A program made the translations under genes and the position numbers. Below, in pieces: positions 1 through 13,086 of a DNA stretch of 64,000 nt (the first letter of the stretch is position 1; each line of letters begins with the position of its first letter). This DNA is from Achatina immaculata (lineage: Eukaryota; Mollusca; Gastropoda; Stylommatophora; Achatinidae), in the NCBI GenBank assembly GCA_009760885.1, contig CM019702.1, positions 49,337,925 through 49,401,924 on the forward strand, read 5' to 3'. Below the pieces are notes generated by a model, which was not told where the DNA came from, did no database searches, and saw only the letters and a list, made by a program, of their open reading frames with translations.

Positions 1-344
1 AATTATAGAGTTCTCTGCTCCTGATTTCAAATGCCCAATATCATTTCCTCCTGTTATTCAATTATATATATATATAAACATATGTCTGTTCAGTATTATT
101 ATGAATATATACATATATTCAGTATTAAAATCAGTACAATAATAAAAACAGCACTAATTTTAAGAGTGAACCGTACATTGGCTTGTACAAAACAGTTTTA
201 AGAACAGGTATAGGGACTTAGCGATGCTGCTCTCCACATTAGTAGTCGAGTACCTTCTAAGGTCAACAACGAAGTTCAAATTTAAATGGAAACTTAACTT
301 TAACTCTCATGAGAGATTGTCGGCAGCAAGGACTGGAAAGAACA
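1..344. other. unassigned sequence
   Basis: No supported gene is seen here. The stretch is AT-rich with a short TA microsatellite near 65-76 and no convincing exon or repeat. Confidence 0.5.
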
Positions 345-540
345 TAGGGAAATAATGTTAGTGCCCATATTTTCCTTGACCTGCCAGCACGCTAGAGACC
401 GACGTGGTCAGCATCACGATTGGCCGCCCATCCTTCCCCAGCTCCAGAAGAAATCGGGTACCCACTTCCACAGATGGGAAACGAGGCGCCTCCGGCCGGA
501 TTCGAACCCCCGACCTTCGCCATGAGAACCTGTAAAACTG
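345..540 (-). mobile_element. SINE, tRNA-headed, 5' head truncated
   Basis: Read on the minus strand, this is the same element as the intact SINE at 33892-34144. The B-box-like GGTTCGAATCC, the GGTACCCGATTTCTTCTGGA body and the GGAAAATATGG segment near the tail all match. The match is lost at about 535, so the A-box half of the tRNA-related head is missing or diverged. No target-site duplication was recognised. Confidence 0.75.
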
Positions 541-900
541 AAGGACACAAATTAAGCAGCCTCGCGTTGAAAGGCGCTATATTGCTAAAGATGTCTGAAG
601 TAGGTCTAACGGATTTTTCATGAGACAGAAGCGGACTTCAGGCCAGCTCTGGTTAGGAGAACTTATCCTAACTGAAAGTGAGCACCTGAAATCTGTGGTT
701 AGTGGCTGCAGGCAGAGAAACAGAGAGCGCGTATCTCGCCTCTAACACGGAGCTCGTCGCACGCGAAGACTATAAAACTTCCCTGTGTTGTTGTGGCGAT
801 CCTTCTGCTACTGAACTCATTTACACGCGAATTTTCTTGTTATTTCCAGTATCTGGATGATCTGAGGAAATTTTATGTTGAATTAACTGAGAAACCGAGC
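541..900. other. unassigned sequence
   Basis: No gene, RNA or repeat was recognised between the SINE fragment and the 60-bp array. Confidence 0.4.
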
Positions 901-1740
901 CTTCATTGGCTGACGCCGTTAGGTTTAGTGTCACGGTGAACTAAACAGTGATATGAGCGCATTCACTAGCTGACGCCATTAAGTTTAGTGTCACGGTCAA
1001 CTAAACAGTGGCGTGAGCGCACTCACTAGCTGACGCCATTAGGTTTAGTGTCACGGTCAACTAAACAGTGATATGAGCGCACTCACTAGCTGACGCCATT
1101 AGGTTTAGTGTCACGGTCAACTAAACAGTGGCGTGAGCGCACTCACTAGCTGACGCCATTAGGTTTAGTGTCACGGTCAACTAAACAGTGATATGAGCGC
1201 ATTCACTGGCTGACGCCATTAGGTTTAATGTCACGGTCAACTAAACAGTGATATGAGCGCACTCACTGGGTGACGCCATTAGGTTTAATGTCACGGTCAA
1301 CTAAACAGTGATATGAGCACACTCACTGGCTGACGCCATTAAGTTTAATGTCACGGTCAACTAAACAGTGATATGAGCACACTCACTGGCTGACGCTATT
1401 AGGTTTAATGTCACGGTCAACTAAACAGTGATATGAGCGCATTCACTGGCTGACGCCATTAGGTTTAATGTCACGGTCAACTAAACAGTGATATGAGCGC
1501 ACTCACTGGGTGACGCCATTAGGTTTAATGTCACGGTCAACTAAACAGTGATATGAGCACACTCACTAGCTGACGCCATTAAGTTTAATGTCACGGTCAA
1601 CTAAACAGTGATATGAGCACACTCACTGGCTGACGCTATTAGGTTTAATGTCACGGTCAACTAAACAGTGATATGAGCGCACTCACTGGCTGACGCCATT
1701 AGGTTTAATGTCACAGTCGGCTAAATAGTGGCATGAGAGC
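901..1740. repeat. 60-bp tandem satellite, 14 units
   Basis: Fourteen units of exactly 60 bp run without indels. Each unit contains an inverted repeat, GTTTAGT...ACTAAAC around a 10-nt spacer, that could form a 7-bp stem. Early units alternate between GGCGTGAGCGC and GATATGAGCGC ends, a 120-bp dimer. Units 1201-1440 and 1441-1680 form a 240-bp four-unit block repeated twice with one visible difference. The last unit is the most diverged, as expected at an array edge. There is no evidence of coding. Confidence 0.95.
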
Positions 1741-2029
1741 AGACCCCAGTGAGGTACAAAACTGACTCTTAACAGATACAGTCTTAAATATGTTAGCGTT
1801 GTCAAGGACGCAAAACAGCCTGACACCAGTGCTGGGTACCTTTTATATCTCTTAAAACATCTTAACACAATGTCAGGGAAGTAATAAGATAATACGGACT
1901 TTTTCTTAATCCCAGAGAACAGTGTAAGAATCAGACTCTTCGCTTGATTTCGCCATCTGTTGGAACACATCAGTCTCCACCACGTTGGTCATTCCGTGGT
2001 GTCATAACAGCTATTAACTCATATGTCCC

Positions 2030-2180
2030 CGCTTTCATGTATGGCTAGCTAGCTACACGATGAATGATTGCGTTGGAATGAAAATTGAGTGATTAAAGGC
2101 AGAATGGTAGAAGGGCCTGCCTGTGCTTTTCCTGAACCTTTGAAAACAATGTCCGTCCGTCCGTCCGTTCGTTCCCCGGT
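2030..2180. repeat. interspersed repeat with CCGT tail
   Basis: This segment resembles 51960-52125. Both contain GGGCCTGC followed by a CTTTGAAAA or GTTTGAAAATAAAGTCCGT-like end that runs into a CCGT or GTTCGTTC simple repeat. The shared body plus a simple-repeat tail suggests the 3' end of a retroposon family. No RT sequence is present. Confidence 0.5.
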
Positions 2181-2254
2181 CCATCCATCAACATGATCTA
2201 AACCAGTGCTTCTGAACCCTTATTGATGTGACTGACTCCAGGGGCCAATAACTC

Positions 2255-2890
2255 ACCGTGAACCCCTCTAGGCTCATCGCTGTTCAGTATTTATTTATGA
2301 GCACCTCTAGGTTCTTCACTGTTTAGTATTAAATTATGAAACGCGCTAGGCTTTTCGCTGTTTAGTATTAAATTATAAACCCCTCTAGGTTATTCACTGT
2401 TTCTAAAACAGTGCCAAACGAACAACTGTTCAGTATTAAATTATGAACCCCACCAGGCTTTTCACTGTTCTGTATTATATTATGAACCCCTCTAGGTTTT
2501 TCACTGTTGAGTATTAAATTATGAACCCCTCTAGGTTTTTCACTGTTAAGTATTAAATTATGAACCACTCTAGGTTTTTCACTGTTCCGTATTAAATTAT
2601 GAACCACTCTAGGTTTTTCACTGTTGAGTATTAAATTATGAACCCCTCCAGGTTTTTCACTGTTCCGTATTAAATTATGAACCCCTCCAGGTTTTTCACT
2701 GTTCAGTATTAAATTATGAACCCCTCCAGGCTTTTCACTGTACCGTATTAAATTATGAACCCCTCCAGGCTTTTCACTGTACCGTATTAAATTATGAACC
2801 CCTCCAGGTTTTTCACTGTTCAGTATTAAATTATGAACCCCTCCAGGCTTTTCACTGTACCGTATTAAATTATGAACCACTCTAGGTCCC
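2255..2890. repeat. 39-bp minisatellite, about 15 copies
   Basis: The unit is CAGTATTAAATTATGAACCC followed by CTCTAGGTTTTTCACTGTT. It starts with four diverged copies (2255-2405), has a short interruption (2405-2425), then about 12 closer copies. Because 39 is divisible by 3 and the unit lacks stops on the minus strand, it produces a 170-aa ORF (2368-2880) of a 13-residue repeat. I regard that ORF as an artefact. Confidence 0.9.
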
Positions 2891-5261
2891 TCGTTGTTAT
2901 GTGTTAAAAACCTTCACACTTTTCTGAAACTGCATAATTCAGACTTGCTGCTCGGTCCCTAATTTCTAGGGGGCCTCCGGTTTTGAACAGATAATTTTAT
3001 GCGTTCATCTTTCTTTCCAAGAACACAGTTTATTAATGTAAGAGTTAGAAAATATTTGGCTTTCCCAGCTTTTGAAAAGACTGTGCTGTGTCGTCATCTC
3101 TTTTGTTCAGTGTCTCCCGTGAACTCTCACTGCTTATAGCATGTTCATACTCGATGTTTTTGTCGTCAGAATCTACTAACAGATTAAATGACACTAACGA
3201 TTTAGAAAGAAAAAAAAAAAAGCAGCAGCAACCACAGCCCAGACCGGCAACATGTCAGGGACTAGCGTAACCCAGATACATAAAATTACCTTTTTTTTTA
3301 TTTCCTCCTACACCCCTTGTTTTACTTTCTGGTCACTGGAACGCATAGTTGTAAATCTTATTAGTATTCTCTCCCTTTGCTACCCCAACGCGCCTCCTCC
3401 CTTCCACCAACTGAATATTCACGCACGTAGTACGTTACGCACAATTTACGCACGATTTATGTTTTACGATCCATTGCTATCGCGTAAATCTGACTACAGT
3501 TGCTAGTGGAAGTTCGATTTGTAGCAATCTGACACGCTTGTGAGCTCTGGCTACCTTCATTAAATAAACACGGGTAATGCTATTTAAAAAGAAAAAAAAC
3601 AAACGAAAACCGTGTACAAGTCTCATCCCCGCCAACCTCCCCCCTCTCCCACCACCCTCAACTCTATTTCGCTACTCAAACATGCCGGACAAGTTGATGT
3701 GAGAGACGGATACAAAAAGAAGAAGAAGAGAAGAAGAGGGGGGGCGGGGAAAGCTACATTTACCTTCAATTTCTCCATCTTTTATTCACATCGATTAGTT
3801 CGCCAACAGCAAGGAACGAGTTGTGTGTGTGTGTGGGGGGAGTGTGGGGGAGGGTGGGGGAGAGAGACAACTGTAAACAAATCCTTTACAAACAAGTAAT
3901 GCACCCACTGTGCACTCTCCAATTAACGGCTGATGCTTCTATTAATACGAGATGTCCTCACCCTCAAAGACTCTCCACGAATCAATAACTCCCAGGTACT
4001 CAGAGAAAGAAAGAAAGGAAAGAAAGAAAGAAAGAAAGATCCCGCGCCCATTTGTATCCATCTACCCCTCAAGATGGCCACCTAACAACAGTAGCTGCTG
4101 GAAATAGCTGTACTTTGTTTAATTTACCTGGCCCCCGTCTCTTTCCCTCCACTTTCGGCCCTTACATCCCAACCTTAAACTCGTGTTTTCCAACTTCCAG
4201 TTACAAAGACATACCAGGCAGCCTGATGTGTTGTAACGTTGTAATGTCACTGAGGACGATACTACGATGCTTCAAAAATAGATCCCCCCCACCCCACCCC
4301 ACTTCCTCGGAATTGTCCAGAATTTTAAAATATTTCCTGCCAGCCTCGCTTAGAACATGGCGGGAAAGCTGTGAGAGATCTATAGGTTGAAGTTAACGTG
4401 ACGCCCGAGTTGTTAAACTTCTCTCGATGAGTCACGTGCAAATTAGTGTCTTTGTTTTTTTTTGTTTTGTTTTTTTTCCTCCCCCTACATTACGAATGTT
4501 CTATGTCATGACGTATTCATCATTTTCAGCCGTCTCCACATAGAAGGTGGGTCGGGTGGAATGGATCCAGAGCTTGCGGTGTCCGCTGCCTTCTGGGTGT
4601 TAATTTCTGTCCGTCTCTTTGGTGTTTGGCACCCATCTATCTATGCCATTGTCTTGCTCTGCTCCTTTTCTTTCACACCCTCCCCCCCCCCCAGGTTTGC
4701 TTTCAATATATTAATTATCTACTTCTTATGTCTCATTATTTTTGTTATCAGTTTCAGCCGGTCTAATATTTTAATACTGGGCAGCTGTTTATTACAGCCT
4801 CAAACTATGCGTCAATATCTGAGCGTAATTTTGACTGTAGCTGGAAAGAGTGTAATCTTGTAATGTAGAATGCCAGTCTGCAGTATCATAGCGCTATCTG
4901 ACACACCAAAGCGAAGGAGCAGCGGAGTATATAGCGACATTTTCTATGCTATCATGATGAATTATAATCAGCCTAGTTGTAAAAAAAAAAAAAAAGTAAG
5001 TGAGACTTATGTTACGGAAACTAACACAGAAAACAGAGAATGAATGCACGGCACGATATACTTGTTGTAGGGGTATCTGCGCTGGGGGGGGGGGGGGGAT
5101 GCTATTGATCATGTTTTTTTTTCTTACAAAAAGTGGAGCCTGAATTTGAAGCTCAGAAGAACAACATTTGTCATCTTCTGTTATACCAATCTGAGATTTA
5201 TCTTCTGTTCGTCTGCATCACTTCTCATCTTATCCTGAAACTTCTTCTATATCATGTTCTG
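2891..5261. other. unassigned sequence with microsatellites
   Basis: No gene was recognised. The stretch holds an AAAG microsatellite (about 4005-4039), GT/G-rich low-complexity DNA (3825-3870), long T runs near 4450-4480 and a G13-class run near 5085-5098. The short ORFs lack recognisable motifs. Confidence 0.4.
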
Positions 5262-5361
5262 CTCTCTTGGCCGCATGTTCTTCTCTGTTGGCCACATGTT
5301 CTTCTCTGTTGGCCGCATGTTCTTCTCTGTTGGCCACATGTTCTTATCTGTTGGCCGAAGG
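5262..5361. repeat. 21-bp tandem repeat, about 5 copies
   Basis: CTGTTGGCCGCATGTTCTTCT-type units (written here as variants of TTGGCC[GA]CATGTTCTTCTC) are repeated about five times. In one plus frame they read as a CWPHVLL heptad, without start or context evidence for coding. Confidence 0.85.
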
Positions 5362-8300
5362 ACTGCTTGTGCCCTCTAAGCTGAGCCAGTAATATGGCCG
5401 ACACAAACAGCTGTCCAAACTGGAGCGTATGACAGATCCCGAAACCTAATCTCTAGGAGTGGGGTAGAGCCAGATCCACCCAGCCAGTCCTGACCACCGG
5501 ATGTAAATCTGCAACAGAACACAGGAGATGCTGCTCGAACTCTTCAAGAAAACTACACATGCCAACTGCTAAGTCTCTTGTTTAGCACGTCATTAGACTT
5601 CACTGCCCTTTCGATGCCACATAAACAGTGCCTTTCAATTTTCACTCTTGGAAATATCCAAAGTATATCCCTGTTTGTTTCTCTTCAACTTTTTCATTTT
5701 TTAAACAAATGTTTCCACAGAGTATACTCGTACAATTGCTTATTATAGAGTTACTGCATCTAAATATTCGTTTAGGAATACAAATCAACGTATAAGAAAA
5801 ACATCAACAGTGTGAAAGCTTGCCTGAGATGTTCATACCAAGCTCATTGTTATCTCCATTCCTTTGTACATCTTTGGACTTGCAGTGTGTATGTAATATG
5901 ATGCAGATTTTACAGGCTAGAACGGATATAATGTTTTCTTTCTTATTATTTCTGTATTACACTAAAGCTTTGCTCTTATTTAATGTGAGAAACAAAAAGT
6001 GCGTTGAAACAACTCCATGGGTTGACTGTTCCTGGCCGTTTGTTCTTGAGGCGTACAAAAACTAGAGCACGTTATTTTTCTGAGTAGTTAAAAGCTTTGG
6101 AAGGACGTCATTGGAAAGTAATCAGCAAAACCTGAGGATAAGTTCAATATTTTGAGTCCGGGTGGCTTTACAGACGTCGACTTATGAATAGGAACTATCT
6201 GCCTGTCTCTGTCTGTCTGTCTGCCTGCCTGTCTATCAAGTTATGTATATTTATATACACATATTTCATGTCGGTTTATTTATTAATGTTTGAGTTCTAT
6301 GAAAAAAAAGCAAAACCTGACATGCATTTTTCAACGAAATATCGACCTCTTCATTACATCTCAGAAAAACTGAACACGCTACACGCTGAATCTCCATGTG
6401 AAGTTTTGGTAGGCGGTGCAAAGCTACCCCCCCCCCCCCCCCCGCAAACCACCACCTTCCTCCCCTTCTCAATCTCCCACCTTAAATGTACCCTAATGAC
6501 TAGCCATTCTGTTTTCATCAACTACAGATCCTCCCCTCCCCCTCCTGCCCCTTAGAAGCTCTTCGAGTGCTCTTTAAAACATTCCTTTAGACCCGGAACC
6601 CCATAGAAACCTCCCCCCCCCCCCAAACCTCAACCCCCCCCCCCCCCTTTCCACAAGTGCGCGCACACACACACACACATACACACACCTTCATTGGGCC
6701 TAATTACATATATGAACTTTTGCAGTTTTCTCAAAGCCCCTATTAGTGATTAATGTGAACCCAGTAGACGTGGTCTACAGCTTACGCTAAAGCTATATTC
6801 AGATTTTTACTACGACCTCACGAGCTAGAACAGCTTTCTAATTCCGGACAATGATCACAGGTAGAATTTCAAGTAACGTTAACAATAGCTAAATGTTAAA
6901 AGTCTTGCTAACTTTTTTTTTTTTTAACTCTTTGAGTTCGGTACCTTTGAGCTGGGGTTTCTCATTGGTCGGTCGAATCTACGTCAGAAAATGTGACAAG
7001 GTAATAAAACAAATGTTCGACCTGGTAGCTCAAGGGGTTGCTTAAGTGTAGGAGCTGTAACGGCTGGGTTGGTGGTATTGGGGGGGGGGGGGAGGGGAGG
7101 AGGAAGAGTGTGAAGAATAGAAATGGGATGCAAGTCGAATTAAATGGAAGCCAAAAGTTCTATTACTGTCACAGAGGATCGATAGGATCGTTAGATGGCG
7201 CTGATTTTATGAGAATTCCCGCGGGGTGCTTTCTGGGATGTTTACTCATGTTACCGCTTGTTGTGTTTGCTAGCGTGAAGGATGCAACTGTGCGTCGGGA
7301 TATATACGGTCTTAATATGTGAAGTCTTATGTGTACTAAATGCGTGCTTGTTAAGTTCATAAATATATTCAGTTTCTGTATGTGTGTATATATATGTGTG
7401 TAAATACATACAAATATGTGCCAGTTGTATCTTCCTCTTTCGAGAACGTTTTGATGCATGGAGAAATGCTGGTTATTTGTGGAAGCTGTTGAACGTCATT
7501 TTGCTGGAATGGTATTCGCCTGACTATTTCTGTCTATTGTTTAATCGGCTACGGTAACCAGTTAGCAAAGTTGTATGTAGTGGAGTATCTTCCCTGCGTC
7601 TTTTATATCCAGTTGTGGCCCTTGTTTCTTCTAAAAAAAAAAGAACACCAGCCTTAAGAAGAGTGGCTCTCTGTGGCTGTGTCTTCGTCGTTTGCCATTT
7701 CTTCAATGCTCGCTTAGCTGCTGGAAAGAAAAAAAAAAGATTGGTTATGAAGGTTTTACTTTTTTTTACAACTCAGTTCTAGTCTGTCTCTTCTCGTGAT
7801 CTCTCCTCCCCCCAACCCTCTCTCTCTCTCTCTATCACTCTCTATCTCCCTCTATCTCTCTATCTATCTATATCTATCTATCTCCCTTTTTCTCTCTCTT
7901 ATGTTGCTGTGCGATCGGTATTTCAGTGAGTAAGCAGCTGTCTTCTAATCTTGTCCTCGCCGTCTTAACTTCTTCCGCTGATTATGGTTATCATGAATGC
8001 AAGGTTGACACGCTGTACATCTTCGAGTTGGTTGTTTTGTCCCTGATACTTGATCTTCGTTATTTTGATGAAACAGCGAAGATGAATTAAAAACAAAATA
8101 CATCTGTTGTTTCACTTTTCAGATCGGTATAAATCAGAAGCTTTGTCTTCAGTGTTAATCTTCTGCAGTTCCAGCCCATTTTCCTTGTTTTACCTAATGT
8201 AATAAATGTCTTTACTTAATCTGTATTAGTTTTTTCATGTTGACTACCTCATTCGTAGATCTGAGGTCATAAATAATTGACTAGGTTTAAATATGCCTGC

Positions 8301-11300
8301 GTGTATAGCTGACGCGGAGAGCGGTGGGCAGAAATTGTGGGCTATCATAAGTGAGTCTTTTCTGCGAGTAATTCTTTAGCAAGACAACGCCCATTCTCAG
8401 GTGGCCAACATTGTCTGAAAGGAACTTGAGCTTGAAGAACAAACTGGCACCTGCAGCAGTTAGGAAATTTCCTGGACCGTGGATATGCTTTTGCAACACC
8501 TCCTTCTGAGCAGTGTTTCCAGTGCTGGAAGTAGATGGTTAACCTACTTTACTCGTCTGGTTAACTCTATAAGACGCAGATGTCAAGCTTGCATTGGTGT
8601 CAGTGGCATACACATACAACAGAGCGAACTTTTCTTTTCGGGGGTGACATTGGACACTTGCCCATGATACGCTCAGTATTGCTACTGAACGTAATGATTG
8701 TTAATGGATTTTACTACAAAATCAAGTTAATTCGCCATTATTAAATCAAACTGTTGATACCTTTTAGTAAAATCTGATAAAATATTCATGATCGGTTATT
8801 TATACTGCTGAGCATAGTTGAAGCTGTCAGTTGATTCAGGTGGACTCCCATTTGATGGTAAATTGGTAGGTGTGGTTGACCAAAGTATCACTGTCTTGTT
8901 GATGCTTGTTTTCACTACGAATATGTCACATGCTCTGACCATACAATCAATTAATGATTGTTAAGAAGCCTTGCTATGCGCCGCAAGGGCTACAGTTAAC
9001 AAAAGCTCCCATGACTGGGGGTTCGAATGTTTTTCTCTTGGCTCTAAGCTCTGTAGTGAGCTATCTGATAATGAGCTATCTGACTGTGTGGAAAGAACAC
9101 ACTGCTACTGCCACCTTTGAATATGCAGAAATAGGTAGAAAAGTGGATTATGAAAAAAAAAGTATGGGGTAGGATGCTGCTGTAGCTCCGCTCTTGACCT
9201 CAGAACTTGCAGATTTGCACCTATCAAAGTGTATGGCGGGATTTACAGCAATACAAGTAGAATTAGAAACAATATTCAGCCCCTGTGGTCATTCACTGCA
9301 TTCACCCATTCCGAGTTTGGAGCCATGGGATACCTGAAGGAGAGATTATTGTCCTTCGTTTTGTTAAGGAGCTACATTTTGTTTCTGCTTGATCGTTCTT
9401 GCACCTTATTTATATGCGACATGGTAGTCGTTGCTTGTTAAACATTGACAAACAGAGGCATTCTATTCGGATTCAAGAGTTATCTGCTTGTTTTGTTCTT
9501 ACTCAGTTCGTACTGTTTTGTTTTTCACGTTGTCAGAAGAAAGCTGAAAGTATGTGGCATAGACTTGGATATTCCTGCAACATGCCGCAAACTACTGCTG
9601 AAGAACCTACAACGAACTTGCAGTCTCATATGAAGTAGATGACACAAACGAACCTGTCACACTTTCTTATGTCTGCCATATTCCGGGTCCATGTAAACGC
9701 CTTCAACGCTATTAGCTCGGAATTTGCCACTTTTTAAGACAGGAGGATAAGTGTTTAAACTCGTGTAATTTCTTCTGGCACATTTTATCTTGCGTAAGCA
9801 GAAAAATCTATTCCAGAGTACTTGAAACAGCCTTGACCAATGTTAAGTGCCCGGGCTTGTTTACTATGGATGTTTTTCAAAATTTCAGCACCATTCTGTC
9901 CACGAATACGTTCAAGGAATGCCGATGTTAGTGACAGCAATAATAACAGGTTCAACGGCTACCATTTAGCAGGTTCGAGCTTGATAATATTCGATCTGAC
10001 GTGTTTTGTTATCACAGTGTGCATCTGTGCTTCTCGCTCTTCTAGTCCCCTGCTCTTCTCCTACGAAGGGAATTAAGGTTCTAAGCAAACAACAAACTCA
10101 TAGCCGATATATAATTACCGTCAAAATATATTTCTTCGTCTTCTTCTTTTTTGAGGTTTAAATTATTTGGACACGTAAGATCTGTGTCCTAGTCGAGACC
10201 TACTCTCTTCTTGACGTTCATATAGCAGCCCTGGACTTCTTACAATCTTTCTGTAGCTACATTCCTTGTAACTAGAACTGGCGTTATCGGTCATCAAGCA
10301 AAAAAAAAGCAGCTATACAGAAATGTATCAGACGGTTTGGTTTCTAGTTGGACAACAACGTTAGTATGTCGTGCCACAGGAAGATGTCCAGGTTGTCTGC
10401 AATGATTAGGTCTGTGCTGAAAAACTGTAGTCCGACTGCGCCGCTGTAGATAGTTTCTCATTAGTTTGGTGGATTTAAATTCTGGTTGCTTTCTCAGCAA
10501 CCGTCTCTGTCCATCACATATCAGGAGAAATCAGTCATGGAAAAAAAATTGTTTAGCGCTACAGAACCTCGGAATATCTTTTTGATAATTCATCGTCGAC
10601 TGTAAAGACGCAAAGTGCTGTATCCTGTACTCGACCTTGAGAATTAAAACGCAATAAATAAAACAGCGATGTATAACTATGCTTTACATTTTGAAAACCG
10701 CTGGTTTACATCCTTTTTCAGGATATGATTATGTGCATACATCAGTCAAATTGCTATGAGATTACCTGACAGTTGTCAAAAAGTTGTGTAAAATCTCGTA
10801 TTAATCTATGGCGGGAAGGGGAAAATGGCGAGAAAGGGGGAAAACAACGTGCCAGGTATCCTGAAGTCCAATAATTATTTTCTCAATTCTTGCCGCGATT
10901 GTTCGCGTGGAGAGTGGTTTCAGGGCGTTCAACCTCCTTGCGACTTGTAAGTGAAGATATTACGGTGGGTTCACACGGTGCAGTGCTGCATGGTTTATTA
11001 TTCCATCTAAAAACTTCAAATTTTCTACGGGACAAAATTGATCTCATATGAGAAACTGAGGAAAGGGGGGGAGGGACAGACAAGTGTCGTTAATTTTAAA
11101 AAAAATGAGAACAATGGACATGAAAATAAAATTCAGTTTCATTTTTTTTTTCTTTAAAACTGGTATCAGGAAAACCATTAGCCACTTCTCGTCTTTCTTT
11201 TTTCCTTCTTCTCATTTGCCGCGGCTCTCAATTGTTTCTGGTCAGAGACATACTAACATAACCTCTGAACCTTTCTTCCTGACAACGTTTGAATAATAAC

Positions 11301-12159
11301 AACAACAATAATAATGATAAAACAGAATGTTATCTTTCACACAGAACGAAGTAAAGCCAGTACAGAGTGTAGTACATAATCTCAACCATTTTGTGGAAGG
11401 AACAGTCAAGTGTGTTTTATAAGTGGAAGCAAAGTGCAAAAAAGAGAGAGAGAAAAAACCCGCATAAATCTATTTAATGGAGGAATATGGCCGTGCTAAG
11501 GAACTCAAAGCAATGAGCAATTTCGTTTGGATACAAGACGATTAAAGTGCTCCAGATCTACATTAAAACTGAGTTGAGTGAGAAACACAGAAGAAATGGA
11601 AGAAGTTCGTGACATTTTAGATGATGAAAATAGAATGTTGGTCATATTTTGCAGTAAAATCATAGTCTTTAATCTCCAGTAATGTTGTATAAATACAAGA
11701 ACTAAGTAATTCACTTGTACACGTGAAAGGGTCAAGTAGCGTGGCTGCATTTATCTTCTGTACAAAGCCGTTTCAATCACATTTTTTCTTTTTTTTTTTC
11801 GTTTGAGGTGAAGATGTGGTACTCAAGCAGAATGAAGCACCCATCAGAGACCTTGCTTGCGTCAGAGTTAGCTGACCATGACCTTAATCTTTCTACCGGT
11901 GGTGCCCACTGGAAACAGATCACAATCTGGTCGAGTGCATACTAATTGAATGGAAAGACAAATCCGGTACTAAAAATGAGCCGCACCGAAAACGGGCGTG
12001 TGGGACTGGAAGGCGCAGATATCGCGTCCTTGCTGCAAACTGTGATGCTACGAAACGAACTCTTGTCTGTGGTCGAATATCTCCGTTCACGCCACCCCAA
12101 ACTGTCATACGCAGCATGAGATTCCACCTCCCCCCCCCCCTTATTTATTGTCTTAAATG
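5362..12159. other. unassigned sequence, low-complexity tracts
   Basis: About 6.8 kb in which I could not support a gene. It contains C runs at 6427-6443, 6609-6620 and 6636-6647, a CA tract (6660-6690), a G run (7081-7092), CT/TATC microsatellites (7805-7880) and short AT-rich stretches. ORFs of 60-96 aa show no domain motif and no paired splice sites that I could defend. Confidence 0.35.
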
Positions 12160-12445
12160 CTGGCTCACTGGTAGACGAAATGACCTGGCTCTCATTCTTA
12201 TTACAGACCCCAGTTCAAGTCCTTGAGACATGTTAGGGATACAGTATTAACGCGCCACGTTCTCTTTGTCCTGTCGGCGCAACTGACTGGTCGGTATCAT
12301 GTCCGACCATCTGCTTCACCCTTGTGTGAGGTTATTCGTTTTTACAGTTGGATGGACTGAGACGCCTCCGTTCAGAAGCAAACCACCGACCACCGCCAGG
12401 AGACAAGTACACTAACCACTTAGCTGTTCAATCGCTCCATCCAAG
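12160..12445. mobile_element. tRNA-headed SINE fragments, opposite orientations
   Basis: On the plus strand at about 12170-12235, an A-box-like GGCTCACTGGTAGACGA is followed by a B-box-like AGTTCAAGTCC. On the minus strand at about 12440-12290, a head reads CAGCTAAGTGGTTAGTG, the A-box of a second SINE. Both are diverged and abut one another, suggesting nested or adjacent insertions. Confidence 0.45.
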
Positions 12446-12654
12446 TACAGAAGAAAACTTGTAGAGAGCGCGTCTCAACCACAGCTCACGGAAAAATGAA
12501 CGAGTCCACCCAGTGGATTCTGAAATCCCGAGACCTTTAGTTTATAACGCGATTCTACACTATATTGTATAGTTGCCCAAGTTTTCGGGTTCCCCATCAT
12601 TAAAGTCGATGATTCTAAACTTCCACACATTTATAATAATCTAAAAAAAAAAAA

Positions 12655-12925
12655 AAAGTAAAGATAGCCCCATAGCAAATGCCGTAGGGGATGATGAAGA
12701 GTTAGAGACCTCATTATGCTAGGCCATCAGCTTATGAGGTAGGGTGGCCAGTTCCTTTCCTCGCTGCCTTTCCTTCCCAGATTTTCTCTGGTACCAATTT
12801 TACGAGGCTGGGTCGACCTCGGTACCGCATTGGTCGGAAAAATAAACCCACTCAACTAGGGAGTCGAACCTTCGACCATTCGGTTGCTAGACGAGTGCTC
12901 TAACCACTACGCTAGCCCGTCATTC
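12655..12925 (-). mobile_element. SINE, tRNA-headed
   Basis: On the minus strand the element starts with GACGGGCTAGCGTAGTGGTT (A-box region), then AGGTTCGACTCCC (B box), then a GTACCAGAGAAAATCTGGGA body shared with the SINEs at 14105 and 40931. The plus-strand left end lies just after an A15 tract. It is non-coding and would have depended on a LINE for mobility. Confidence 0.7.
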
Positions 12926-13080
12926 TTCTAATAATATACTTAATCTAAAACCGCCTCGTGGACACTCAGGTGGCCCTGCTTAGATCCTGGATTGAGAACT
13001 ACTGATAATTTCATTCAAACCTCAGGCCAACACCATCTTCCAAACAGATAAATCTCTGAGTAAAATCATTGCATACAATT

Positions 13081-13086
13081 TTTATT
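13081..13086 (-). terminator. candidate distal polyadenylation signal (AATAAA)
   Basis: TTTATT on the plus strand gives AATAAA on the minus strand. It sits at the point where base composition changes from mixed to AT-rich, downstream of the BH3-only gene's stop codon. It may end a very long 3'UTR, but AATAAA is expected often by chance in AT-rich DNA, so this is a weak call. Confidence 0.25.

Noticed and set aside
2368..2880. 170-aa minus ORF of 13-residue repeats
   Set aside because: Product of a 39-bp minisatellite with no start context, splice sites or homology.
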